This document shows, piece after piece, positions 5,053 to 10,878 of a stretch of DNA of 10,878 nucleotides. The position numbers and the translations under genes were made by a program. Every line of letters begins with the position of its first letter. The stretch's first letter is position 1. The notes under the pieces were generated by a model. That model saw only the letters and a list, made by a program, of their open reading frames with translations. It made no database searches and had not been told where the DNA came from. The stretch is from the NCBI GenBank assembly GCA_025935735.1, contig JAICUS010000156.1, positions 1 to 10,878 of the forward strand, given 5' to 3'. Origin of the DNA: Solirubrobacteraceae bacterium. GTDB lineage: Bacteria > Actinomycetota > Thermoleophilia > Solirubrobacterales > Solirubrobacteraceae.

Positions 5053-5771
5053 GCCGCGAGCGCAGCCACGGGCGGGGGCCGGACGAGCTGCGGCCCGTCA
5101 CCATCGAGCCGGGCTTCGTGCGCACCGCGACCGGGTCGGCGCTGATCGCCTGCGGCGGCACGCGGGTCATCTGCACGGCGTCGGTGCAGGAGTCGGTGCC
5201 GCGCTGGCTCGCGGGCCAGGGCCGCGGCTGGATGACCGCCGAGTACGGGATGCTGCCCGCGTCGACCGGGGACCGCAAGCAGCGCGACGTCTCCAAGGGC
5301 CGGCCCGACGGCCGCTCGGTGGAGATCCAGCGGCTGATCGGGCGCTCGCTGCGCGGGGTCGCGGACCTGAACGCGCTCGGCGAGCGCACGGTCTACGTGG
5401 ACTGCGACGTGCTGGAGGCCGACGGCGGCACGCGCTGCGCGTCGATCACCGGCGGCTACGTCGCGCTCGCGCTGGCCTGCCGGCGGCTGCTGGACGAGGG
5501 CAAGCTGACCCGCTCGCCGCTGACCGGCAGCGTCGCGGCCGTCTCCTGCGGCATCGTCGAAGGGACGCCGATGCTCGACCTCGACTATCCCGAGGACTCC
5601 ACCGCCGAGGTCGACGCGAACGTGGTGATGACCGGCGACGGCGGGCTCGTCGAGGTCCAGGCGACCGCCGAGCGCACGCCGCTGTCCCGCACGCACCTCG
5701 ACGACCTGCTCGCGCTCGCGCAGACGGGGATCGACGGGCTGCGCGCCGCGCAGGAGGTGGCGCTGCGATGA
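5049..5771 (+). CDS. rph: Ribonuclease PH
   Basis: RNase PH is a phosphate-dependent 3'-5' exoribonuclease that trims tRNA and other RNA 3' ends, working as a hexamer ring. The 240 residues match the family length. Visible signatures are RPVTIEPGFVRTATGSALI (15-33), GRSVEIQRLIGRSLR (88-102), VDCDVLEADGGTR (117-129) and LDLDYPEDSTAEVDANVVMT (176-195), the last with the acidic residues Asp177 and Asp183 of the active site. The ATG at 5049 overlaps the murI stop (ATGA). The frame is open far upstream through murI, but nothing there is rph-like. The stop at 5769-5771 again forms an ATGA with the start of a 12-codon ORF leading toward rdgB. murI-rph-rdgB is a common actinobacterial order. Confidence 0.97.
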   Translation: MSRERSHGRGPDELRPVTIEPGFVRTATGSALIACGGTRVICTASVQESVPRWLAGQGRGWMTAEYGMLPASTGDRKQRDVSKGRPDGRSVEIQRLIGRSLRGVADLNALGERTVYVDCDVLEADGGTRCASITGGYVALALACRRLLDEGKLTRSPLTGSVAAVSCGIVEGTPMLDLDYPEDSTAEVDANVVMTGDGGLVEVQATAERTPLSRTHLDDLLALAQTGIDGLRAAQEVALR

Positions 5772-5806
5772 GGGACCGTGCGCCGCGGGAAGCGGCCCTG
5801 AGGTGA
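5768..5806 (+). other. 12-codon ORF bridging rph and rdgB
   Basis: The ATG at 5768 overlaps the rph stop (ATGA) and reads twelve codons (MRDRAPREAALR) to a TGA at 5804-5806, eight bases before the rdgB GTG. It also spans a small hairpin (GCCGC 5782-5786 with GCGGC 5792-5796). It may be a translational relay that carries ribosomes from rph to rdgB rather than a functional peptide. It could equally be chance. Confidence 0.25.
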
Positions 5807-5813
5807 CCTCGCC

Positions 5814-6377
5814 GTGCAGTTGCTGCTGGCGACCCACAACGCGCACAAGCTCCGCGAGTTCACGCGGCTGCTGCCCGCGCTGACGCTCGACCCGCTGCCG
5901 CCCGGCGCCGAATCGCCGGAGGAGACGGGGGAGACGTACGCCGACAACGCGCTGATCAAGGCTCACGCCGCGGCCCGGGCCACGGGCCGGGCCGCGATCG
6001 CCGACGACTCCGGGATCGAGGCCGAGGCGCTCGGCTGGCGGCCGGGCGTCCGCACCGCCCGCTTCGCCGGCCCGCAGGCGAGCGACCGGGAGAACCTCGA
6101 CAAGCTGCACCGCGAGGCGCCCGCCGGCAGCCGCGCCCGCTACGTCTGCGTGATCGCCCACGTCACGCCCGACGGCGAGGAGCACCTGTTCGAGGGCCGC
6201 TGCGCCGGCACGCTGGCGCCCGCGCCGCGCGGCGACGGCGGCTTCGGCTACGACCCGCTGTTCATCGCCGACGAGGCGCCCGGCCGCACGATGGCCGAGC
6301 TGCCCGACGAGGAGAAGGACGCGATCTCCCACCGCGGCCACGCCGCCCGCGCGCTGCTGGCATGGCTGCGGCGTTGA
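5814..6377 (+). CDS. rdgB: XTP/dITP diphosphatase (non-canonical purine NTP pyrophosphatase)
   Basis: RdgB/HAM1 hydrolyses XTP, ITP and dITP to the monophosphate plus pyrophosphate, keeping deaminated purines out of nucleic acids. The 187 residues are the usual length. Motifs: LLATHNAHKLREF at the N-terminus (family T-x-N-xx-K-xx-E pattern, Thr7 to Glu15), ETYADNALIKA (40-50), IADDSGIEAEAL (62-73, catalytic and metal-binding Asp64/65), GFGYDPLFI (143-151) and SHRGHAARAL (172-181). The GTG at 5814 is chosen because it puts the conserved first strand at the N-terminus and has GAGGTGA (5800-5806) in front as a Shine-Dalgarno. Its end overlaps the next gene by 16 bp. Confidence 0.96.
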   Translation: MQLLLATHNAHKLREFTRLLPALTLDPLPPGAESPEETGETYADNALIKAHAAARATGRAAIADDSGIEAEALGWRPGVRTARFAGPQASDRENLDKLHREAPAGSRARYVCVIAHVTPDGEEHLFEGRCAGTLAPAPRGDGGFGYDPLFIADEAPGRTMAELPDEEKDAISHRGHAARALLAWLRR

Positions 6378-7327
6378 GCAGCGGCGACGGCGAGGGCCCG
6401 CGGCACGAGGTCGGCACAGGCGACGGCGCCGGCGCCCGGGCCCGCAGCCGGGCGGCGGCGGTCTCGATCGCGTCGAACACCGTGCTGATCGGCCTGAAGG
6501 TCGTGGCCGGCGTGCTCACCGGCTCGGTGGCCATCCTGACCGAGGCGATGCACTCCGCGATCGACCTGCTGGCCTCGCTGATCGCGTTCTTCTCGGTCCG
6601 CCGCGCCGAGGAGCCGGCCGACGCCGAGCACCGCTACGGCCACGAGAAGTTCGAGAACGCCGCCGCGGCCGCGGAGGGGATGCTGATCCTGGCCGGGTCG
6701 GCGCTGATCGCGTTCGCGGCGATCCGCTCGCTCATCCGAGGCTCGCAGCTCGACCACCTGGGCTTCGGCATCGCCGTCGTCGGCGTCGCCGCGCTGGCCA
6801 ACCTCGGCGTCTCGAGCTGGCTGTTCCGCAAGGCGCGGGAGACCGAGTCGGTCGCCCTGCACGGCGACGCGGCCCACCTGCGCACCGACGCCTACACGTC
6901 GGTCGGCGTGCTGATCGGCCTGGCGCTGGTCAGCGCCACCGGCGCGCAGTGGCTGGACCCCGTCGTCGCGCTGGTCATCGCCGCGGCGATCGTGGTCACC
7001 GGCGCGCGGATCACGCTCGGCTCGCTGCGCGTGCTGGTCGACGAGGCGCTGCCCGACGAGGAGCTCGAGGCGATCACGCAGGCGATCGAGGCGTTCGCCG
7101 GCCGCGGCGTCGTCGGCTACCACCAGCTGCGCACCCGCCGCGCCGGCGCGTCGCGCTACGTCGACCTGCACGTCCAGTTCCGCCGCGGCACCTCGCTGGA
7201 GGAGGCCCACTTCACCGCGCACGAGCTCCAGGACGAGATCCGCCGCCGCCTGGGCGACGCGGACGTCCTCATCCACCTCGAGCCCGAGGACCGCGTCCGC
7301 CCGGGGGAGACGCTCAGAACAAGTTAA
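6362..7327 (+). CDS. Cation diffusion facilitator (Zn2+/divalent metal exporter)
   Basis: A 321-residue CDF-family transporter that would export Zn2+ or a similar divalent metal in exchange for protons. After a charged Gly/Arg-rich tail (1-33) come about six hydrophobic helices up to about residue 215, then a cytoplasmic ferredoxin-like domain (about 222-310). The transport site has two HxxxD pairs, His64/Asp68 in EAMHSAIDLL and His172/Asp176 in AAHLRTDAYTS. An HD-HD quartet is usual for zinc-preferring CDFs, whereas DD pairs are common in Fe/Mn types. RYGHEKFEN (91-99) is the conserved loop after helix 2. The ATG at 6362 lies inside the last codons of rdgB, with no clear Shine-Dalgarno, so coupling to rdgB translation is likely. 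The 3' end overlaps a minus-strand gene by 14 bp. Confidence 0.93.
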   Translation: MAAALSSGDGEGPRHEVGTGDGAGARARSRAAAVSIASNTVLIGLKVVAGVLTGSVAILTEAMHSAIDLLASLIAFFSVRRAEEPADAEHRYGHEKFENAAAAAEGMLILAGSALIAFAAIRSLIRGSQLDHLGFGIAVVGVAALANLGVSSWLFRKARETESVALHGDAAHLRTDAYTSVGVLIGLALVSATGAQWLDPVVALVIAAAIVVTGARITLGSLRVLVDEALPDEELEAITQAIEAFAGRGVVGYHQLRTRRAGASRYVDLHVQFRRGTSLEEAHFTAHELQDEIRRRLGDADVLIHLEPEDRVRPGETLRTS

Positions 7328-7457
7328 TGGCGGCCGCGATCCCGACGGCCAGCGTCACGCCCGCGTAGCCGGTGTAGCCGGACAGCAGCAGGATGAGCGC
7401 GGCGACGAGGCAGATGCCCACGGTGACGAGCCACGCGAGGCGGGAGAGCGGCGGCAT
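7314..7457 (-). CDS. Small two-helix membrane protein
   Basis: 47 residues from the ATG at 7457 (MPPLSRLAW...); in-frame ATGs at 7484 and 7499 are possible but add a tail without obvious character. Two hydrophobic segments (about 6-24 and 28-46) with an SGYTGYAG turn between them predict an integral membrane hairpin. The final residues overlap the 3' end of the CDF gene tail to tail by 14 bp. The family is unknown to me and no catalytic residue is visible. The uninterrupted amphipathic-free hydrophobic composition, rather than the Arg/Pro/Ala salad typical of shadow frames here, is the main reason to call it real. Confidence 0.6.
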   Translation of the reverse strand: MPPLSRLAWLVTVGICLVAALILLLSGYTGYAGVTLAVGIAAAINLF

Positions 7458-7465
7458 GCTCGGGC

Positions 7466-7471
7466 TATTCT
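7466..7471 (+). promoter_or_regulatory. Candidate -10 (TATTCT) for the Roadblock-like gene
   Basis: TATTCT at 7466-7471 fits TAnnnT. Transcription would start near 7478, five bases before the ATG at 7483, and no Shine-Dalgarno is present. It lies in the 25-bp gap between the divergent start codons at 7457 (minus) and 7483 (plus), which is otherwise too short for a separate leader. Confidence 0.45.
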
Positions 7472-7482
7472 CGCGGACGCCC

Positions 7483-7881
7483 ATGCCGGCCGCCCTCACG
7501 TCCGCCGTCGCGCTCGGTTATCTGCGCGAGCTGTCGGCCGACATCACCGGCGCGGTGCTGCTCGACGCGGCCGGCGAGCTGCTCGCCGGCCCGCCCGACC
7601 TCCACGCCCCCGCGACCGCCCTGCTCGCCGCCGCGCCGCCCGGGCCCGCCGAGCTCCACGGCCGCACGCCCGCCGGCGCCGTGTTCGCCGCCCGCGACGA
7701 GCACCACCAGCTCGTCGTCACCACCGGCCGCCTCGCGCTCCCGCGGCTGACACGCCATGACCTGCAGACCACGCTCGCCGCACTGGGCGGGCGCCGCGCC
7801 GCGCCGCGCCAAACGCCCCCGATCGAGGCCCCGCAGCACCTCGTCGCGGCGCTCCTCACAGTGACGAACGGTCGGCACTAG
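7483..7881 (+). CDS. Roadblock/LC7-like small protein
   Basis: 132 residues from the ATG at 7483. Open frame continues upstream to 7393, but that part would overlap the minus-strand small gene and looks like shadow sequence. The core resembles a Roadblock/LC7 (longin-like) fold: a first helix ALGYLRELS, a strand-loop GAVLLDAAGELLAG (about 23-36), a middle strand AGAVFAARDEHHQLVVTTG (about 64-82) and a final helix LTRHDLQTTLAAL (about 88-100). In actinobacteria such proteins often work with small Ras-like GTPases or in conservons, but no GTPase gene is in this window. The last 30 residues are a basic, Pro-containing tail. The assignment rests on pattern and is moderate. Confidence 0.65.
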   Translation: MPAALTSAVALGYLRELSADITGAVLLDAAGELLAGPPDLHAPATALLAAAPPGPAELHGRTPAGAVFAARDEHHQLVVTTGRLALPRLTRHDLQTTLAALGGRRAAPRQTPPIEAPQHLVAALLTVTNGRH

Positions 7882-7891
7882 GACCGTTTTC

Positions 7892-7910
7892 GGCGCCACA
7901 GCGCCATTTC
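7892..7910 (+). terminator. Weak hairpin after the Roadblock-like gene
   Basis: GGCGC (7892-7896), loop CACA, GCGCC (7901-7905), then ATTTC, eleven bases after the stop codon at 7879-7881. The stem is only five base pairs and the T-rich tail is short, so it is a weak intrinsic terminator candidate. The rest of 7911-7990 is C-rich with A/T patches and shows no gene. Confidence 0.3.
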
Positions 7911-7992
7911 CCGCAGCGAACCGAGCTCCCAAATCCTCGCAAAATGCGCTACTTTCCCCCCGACGCCCCCCAACCGCGTCCGAAGCCGCTGT

Positions 7993-8036
7993 TAGCTTCG
8001 GGCCTTCCATACATCCCCTGAGGGATACACAGGAGG
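7993..8036 (+). promoter_or_regulatory. HU promoter candidate, leader hairpin and strong ribosome binding site
   Basis: TAGCTT (7993-7998) fits the TAnnnT -10, and TACTTT (7950-7955) is a second option; no clear -35 is visible for either. The leader carries a short hairpin, ATCCC (8013-8017) loop CTGA, GGGAT (8022-8026), followed by a full AGGAGG Shine-Dalgarno (8031-8036) four bases before the ATG. The strong site suits a very abundant nucleoid protein. Confidence 0.45.
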
Positions 8037-8040
8037 ACGC

Positions 8041-8313
8041 ATGACGAAGAACGAGTTCGTCGATCGAGTCGCTTCTACGAGCGGCTTGAGCAAGAAGGAC
8101 GCCGGATCGGCGGTCGACGCCGTCATCCGGTCGATCGAGGACGCCCTCGGCAAGGGCGAGGACGTCAACTTCACCGGCTTCGGGAAGTTCCACGTGGCCG
8201 AGCGGGGCGCCCGCGAGGGCCGCAACCCGCGGACCGGCGAGACCATGACGATCGCCGCCAGCCGGGTGCCGCGCTTCACGGCCGGCTCGGGCCTCAAGAA
8301 GGCCGTCAAGTAA
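8041..8313 (+). CDS. hup: HU-family nucleoid DNA-binding protein
   Basis: 90 residues, the standard HU length, without the long Lys/Ala-rich tail of mycobacterial HupB. The N-terminal helical dimerisation part is TKNEFVDRVASTSGLSKKDAGSAVDAV (2-28). The beta arm includes VNFTGFGKFHVAERGAREG (42-60) and the signature GRNPRTGE (60-67), whose Pro kinks DNA from the minor groove. The C-terminus RVPRFTAGSGLKKAVK is typical. HU bends and compacts DNA non-specifically. The ATG follows a strong AGGAGG. It appears to be transcribed alone, with a strong hairpin 26 bases after its stop before pyrF. Mycoplasma-to-human style paralogues (IHF) are less likely, given HU-like arm residues and length. Confidence 0.95.
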   Translation: MTKNEFVDRVASTSGLSKKDAGSAVDAVIRSIEDALGKGEDVNFTGFGKFHVAERGAREGRNPRTGETMTIAASRVPRFTAGSGLKKAVK

Positions 8314-8330
8314 CCAGCACCAACGACGAG

Positions 8331-8379
8331 GCCCGTGGCGGGCGCCGGTGGAGCCATGCCGGCGCCCGGCCCGGCGGGC
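8331..8379 (+). terminator. Strong hairpin with competing alternatives between HU and pyrF
   Basis: CGGGCGCCGG (8339-8348) and CCGGCGCCCG (8359-8368) form a perfect 10-bp stem with a 10-base loop, 25 nt after the HU stop codon. Two smaller hairpins share its arms: GCCCG (8331-8335) with CGGGC (8339-8343), and GCCCG (8364-8368) with CGGGC (8375-8379). The big stem could terminate HU transcription, without a U-tract, or act as an attenuator for pyrF, whose likely ATG is at 8390. Confidence 0.45.
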
Positions 8380-8389
8380 ACGGCGGACG

Positions 8390-9412
8390 ATGACCGCCGC
8401 GAACGGCCGTTCGGCCAGACGGCCGCACTTCGGCGACCGCCTCGCCGAAGCGGTACAGCAGCGCGAGTCGCAGATCGTCCTCGGGATCGACCCCGACCCG
8501 GCGCGGCTGTGGCCCGCCGCCGTCGAGGGCTCCAGCGAGGCCCGCGCCCGCCTGGCCACGACGCTCTCCGACGCCGAGGACGCCGCGGGCGGCGTCCGCG
8601 AGGTCTCGGACGCCCCCGCCGGTGAAGGGGTCGTCTCCCGGCTCGAGACCGCGGCGGCGGTCCTGGCCCACTGCCTCGCGCTGATCGACGCCGCCGCGCC
8701 CGCCTGCGTGGCCGCCAAGCCGCAACTGGCCTGCTTCGAGCGCCTCGGCGCCCCCGGCTGGCTCGCGCTCGAGCACGTCTGCGCGCACGCCCGCGCGCAA
8801 GGACTCCTCGTCCTGGCCGACGCCAAGCGCGGCGACGTGCCCGTCACGGCGGCGGCGTACGCCCAGGCGCTCGTCTCCGGCATGCCGTCGCCGTTCGGCC
8901 ACGTCAGCGGCCTCGGGGCGGACGCCTTCACGGCCAACCCGCTGCTCGGCAACGACGCGCTGGAGCCGCTCGTCGCCGCCGCCCGCAGCCGTGCCGCCGG
9001 CCCGTTCATCCTCGTCCGCACGTCCAACCCGGGCGCGGCCGACGTCCTGGACCTCGAGCTGGCCACGGGCGAGCGGCTGTGGGAGCACCTTGCGGGCATG
9101 GTCGACCGGCTCGGCCAGGCGGGGGAGAGCGGCATCGCCGACGTCGGCGCCGTCACGGGCGCGACGGAGCCGCGGCACCTCGTACGCCTGCGAGAGCTCA
9201 TGCCCGCCACCCCGTTCCTGCTCCCCGGCGTCGGCGCCCAGGGCGGGGACGTGCACGGCCTCGCGCCGGCGTTCGCCCCCGGGCGCGCCGGCGGGCTGAT
9301 CACCGCGTCCCGCTCGATCGCCAACGCCCACGAGGCCGCCGGCGCCCCGCCGGCGCTGGCCGCCCGCACCGAGGCCGAGCGCCTGCGCGAGCAGGCATGG
9401 CACCTGGCTTGA
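8390..9412 (+). CDS. pyrF: Orotidine-5'-phosphate decarboxylase, actinobacterial type
   Basis: PyrF decarboxylates OMP to UMP, the last step of de novo pyrimidine synthesis, in the cytoplasm. From the ATG at 8390 it has 340 residues; an in-frame GTG at 8348 lies inside a strong hairpin and is less likely. Family elements: IVLGIDPDPARLWP (29-42), AAKPQLACFERLGAPG (108-123), the catalytic LADAKRGDV (142-150, with Asp144, Lys146, Asp149), GADAFTANPLLG (176-187), LVRTSNPGA (208-216), and the phosphate-binding PGVGAQGG (279-286). The segment between GIDPDP and KPQ (about 45-95) is roughly 25-30 residues longer than in the mycobacterial enzyme as I remember it. No other pyr gene is adjacent, so it is separated from the main pyrimidine operon. 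Confidence 0.95.
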   Translation: MTAANGRSARRPHFGDRLAEAVQQRESQIVLGIDPDPARLWPAAVEGSSEARARLATTLSDAEDAAGGVREVSDAPAGEGVVSRLETAAAVLAHCLALIDAAAPACVAAKPQLACFERLGAPGWLALEHVCAHARAQGLLVLADAKRGDVPVTAAAYAQALVSGMPSPFGHVSGLGADAFTANPLLGNDALEPLVAAARSRAAGPFILVRTSNPGAADVLDLELATGERLWEHLAGMVDRLGQAGESGIADVGAVTGATEPRHLVRLRELMPATPFLLPGVGAQGGDVHGLAPAFAPGRAGGLITASRSIANAHEAAGAPPALAARTEAERLREQAWHLA

Positions 9413-9429
9413 ACCGCCTGCCCGGCCAC

Positions 9430-9435
9430 TATCAT
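9430..9435 (+). promoter_or_regulatory. Candidate -10 (TATCAT) for the LysM-dacA pair
   Basis: TATCAT at 9430-9435 fits TAnnnT in the 31-bp gap after pyrF. The predicted start near 9442 leaves a 2-nt leader to the ATG at 9444, with no Shine-Dalgarno. The pair may therefore have its own leaderless promoter in addition to read-through from pyrF. Confidence 0.45.
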
Positions 9436-9443
9436 CGCCCCTG

Positions 9444-9785
9444 ATGGCGGCACGCACCCCCGCGCGCTTCCTCGCGCCGATCGCCCTGGTGGCCTTCGCG
9501 TTCGCGCTCTACACCGTCGTCCAGAACGCGCGCGACAACGCCGGCACGTCCTCGTCGTCGTCGACGCCGGCGCAGACGACGCCGACGAAGTCCGGCTCGA
9601 GCGCCAAGTCCGGCAAGAAGTCGGCCAAGAGCCACGCCAAGAAGGCCCATCGCGTGCGCGCGGGCGAGACGCCGTCCTCGATCGCGCTCAAGTACGGCGT
9701 CACCGTCAAGCAGCTGGAGAAGCTGAACCCCGACATGGATCCGCAGGCCCTCACGGTGGGCGAGCGGCTCAGGCTGCGCAAGTGA
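9444..9785 (+). CDS. Membrane-anchored LysM peptidoglycan-binding protein
   Basis: A 113-residue protein. One hydrophobic helix (about 9-27) after a short basic start acts as a signal anchor. A Ser/Thr/Lys-rich flexible linker (about 33-66) follows, then one LysM domain (about 69-112): HRVRAGETPSSIALKYGVTV, then LEKLNPDMDPQALTVGERLRL. LysM binds the GlcNAc-containing glycan of peptidoglycan, so the protein should sit outside the membrane and hold it, or a partner, to the wall. The stop overlaps the GTG of the carboxypeptidase gene (GTGA, 9782-9785), so they are very probably co-translated and functionally linked. No catalytic domain is present. Confidence 0.92.
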   Translation: MAARTPARFLAPIALVAFAFALYTVVQNARDNAGTSSSSSTPAQTTPTKSGSSAKSGKKSAKSHAKKAHRVRAGETPSSIALKYGVTVKQLEKLNPDMDPQALTVGERLRLRK

Positions 9786-10878
9786 CGCGCGCCGCGGTCC
9801 TCGTGGCGGCGGCGCTCGCGTTGGCCGCCCCGGCGGCCGCCGATGCCCGCACGCCGGACTGCCCCTCGTCGGTGGGCGCGCCGAGCGCGATCGTCATCGA
9901 GGTGTCCAGCGGCACCGCCGCCTGCGCCCGCGCGCCCGACCGCGAGCGGCCCGTCGGCTCCACCACTAAGCTGATGACCGCGCTGCTCACGCTCGAGCGC
10001 GCGAAGCTCTCGGACGTCTTCACCGCCGCCGACTACCACCCGCTGCCGGTGGAGTCGAAGATCGGCCTGCTGCCCGGCGAGAAGATGACGGTGCGCGACC
10101 TCATGCGCGGCCTGCTGATCGAGTCCGGCAACGACGCGGCGGCGACGCTGGCCGAGGGCGTCGGCGGCTCGCAGCGCAAGTTCGTGCGCGCGATGAACGC
10201 CCGCGCGCGCCAGCTGGGGCTCGAGAACACGCACTACGAGAACCCGATCGGGCTCGACGCGGCCGGCAACTACTCCAGCGCGCGCGATCTGGTGACGCTG
10301 GCCACCGTCCTGCGCACGAACCGCTTCTTCAAGCACACGGTGAACCTGCCCCAGGTCACGCTGAAGTCCGGCGCCTTCCGGCGGACGTTCGCCAACCGCA
10401 ACCTCCTCGTGCGCCGCTACGGCTACGTCAACGGCGTAAAGACGGGGCACACGCAGGGCGCCGGCTACGTCCTGGTCGGCTCGGCGAGCCGCCACGGCAT
10501 CCAGCTGATCAGCGCCGTCCTGGACGAGCCCAGCGAGGCCGCGCGCGACGACGACACGATCCGCCTGTTCGACTACGCCTTCCACCGCTTCCAGCGCATC
10601 CGCGCGGTAGTTCGGGGCCGGGTGATGGCCACGGCGACGATCCGCGACCGCGCCGGCGCGCGGCTCGACCTCGTGGCGGGCAAGACGCTGCGCCGGATCG
10701 TCCGCCGCGGCCACCGGCGCGACGTCAAGCTCGCCGTGCACGCGCCGGACTCCATCGCGGGGCCGATCCGCCGGGGCGAGCGCCTCGGCCGGATCGAGGT
10801 CAGCCAGGGCGGCCGGCACGTGGCCACGGTGCCGCTCGTGGCGGCCAACCACGTCGCCGCGGCGGGCATCGCGCAGCA
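9782..10878 (+). CDS. dacA: D-alanyl-D-alanine carboxypeptidase (S11, DacA/PBP5 type), 3' end outside the window
   Basis: A partial gene: 365 codons from the GTG at 9782 with no stop before the window ends. Residues 1-22 are a signal peptide (MTRAAVLVAAALALAAPAAADA). The penicillin-binding triad is complete: SxxK as STTK (Ser60 nucleophile, Lys63), SxN as SGN (115-117) and KTG (220-222) in GVKTGHTQGAGYVLVGSA. From about residue 275 a beta-rich C-terminal PBP5-like domain follows (VRGRVMATATIRDRAG... GRIEVSQGG). The enzyme removes the terminal D-Ala from pentapeptide stems outside the membrane, limiting cross-linking. A C-terminal membrane anchor may lie beyond the edge. The start overlaps the LysM stop as GTGA. 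Confidence 0.95.
   Translation, partial: MTRAAVLVAAALALAAPAAADARTPDCPSSVGAPSAIVIEVSSGTAACARAPDRERPVGSTTKLMTALLTLERAKLSDVFTAADYHPLPVESKIGLLPGEKMTVRDLMRGLLIESGNDAAATLAEGVGGSQRKFVRAMNARARQLGLENTHYENPIGLDAAGNYSSARDLVTLATVLRTNRFFKHTVNLPQVTLKSGAFRRTFANRNLLVRRYGYVNGVKTGHTQGAGYVLVGSASRHGIQLISAVLDEPSEAARDDDTIRLFDYAFHRFQRIRAVVRGRVMATATIRDRAGARLDLVAGKTLRRIVRRGHRRDVKLAVHAPDSIAGPIRRGERLGRIEVSQGGRHVATVPLVAANHVAAAGIAQ

Noticed and set aside
4920..6341. Long minus-strand frames antisense to rph and rdgB (and a similar one at 7465-9453 over HU and pyrF)
   Set aside because: Shadow frames of strongly recognised genes, with composition typical of GC-rich antisense.
7393..7482. Upstream extension of the Roadblock-like gene
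   Set aside because: It would overlap the minus-strand membrane gene and lacks a conserved start; the ATG at 7483 gives a compact domain.
9509..10852. 447-codon minus-strand frame antisense to LysM and dacA
   Set aside because: The plus strand encodes a clear LysM domain and a full STTK/SGN/KTG triad; the antisense product has no family features.

Overview
The window is a very GC-rich bacterial chromosome segment (clearly above 70% G+C by eye) packed with short-gap genes, GTG starts, ATGA/GTGA stop-start overlaps and TAnnnT-type -10 hexamers. The gene content (actinobacterial-type pyrF with a DAKRGD site, HU, murI-rph-rdgB order, many Ala/Arg/Gly-rich proteins) fits a high-GC actinobacterium. 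My best guess is Thermoleophilia/Solirubrobacterales (Conexibacter- or Solirubrobacter-like), inferred from style and gene order rather than from any search.

Left part, minus strand (1-3690). A GT4-type glycosyltransferase (3690 to 2755) is followed by a long, mostly disordered zinc-ribbon protein (2610 to 796) that carries a coiled-coil segment and about five tandem 18-residue repeats. By an ATGA overlap it is coupled to a membrane-anchored zinc-ribbon/SPOR-like protein (799 to 86). The two zinc-ribbon genes look like one co-translated envelope or division module of unknown function. Two near-identical GC hairpins follow its end.

Centre, plus strand (3691-7327). A relatively A/T-rich divergent control region precedes a 67-residue Flp-type (IVb) prepilin gene. 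Its leader contains two mutually exclusive base-pairing options, one of which exactly covers the Shine-Dalgarno sequence. Then comes a tight housekeeping cluster: murI (glutamate racemase), rph (RNase PH), rdgB (XTP/dITP pyrophosphatase) and a cation diffusion facilitator, linked by overlaps or very short gaps. A small two-helix membrane protein on the minus strand overlaps the 3' end of the CDF gene tail to tail.

Right part, plus strand (7466-10878). It holds a Roadblock/LC7-like small protein, a HU-type nucleoid protein with a strong ribosome binding site, pyrF (OMP decarboxylase) behind a 10-bp perfect hairpin with competing alternatives, a membrane-anchored LysM protein, and a GTGA-coupled D-Ala-D-Ala carboxypeptidase (S11/DacA type). 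The carboxypeptidase has a complete STTK/SGN/KTG active site and runs off the right edge.

A cell-wall theme runs through the window: murI supplies D-glutamate, DacA trims peptidoglycan stem peptides, and LysM and SPOR domains bind glycan. Several genes (GT4, murI, Roadblock-like, LysM) appear to have a TAnnnT-like hexamer so close to the start codon that the mRNA would be leaderless or nearly so, whereas the prepilin and HU genes have clear Shine-Dalgarno leaders. No tRNA, rRNA, CRISPR, insertion sequence or prophage gene was seen, and no stretch above about 200 bases lacks a gene. The most interesting candidate for something undescribed is the prepilin leader. The zinc-ribbon/SPOR pair comes second.
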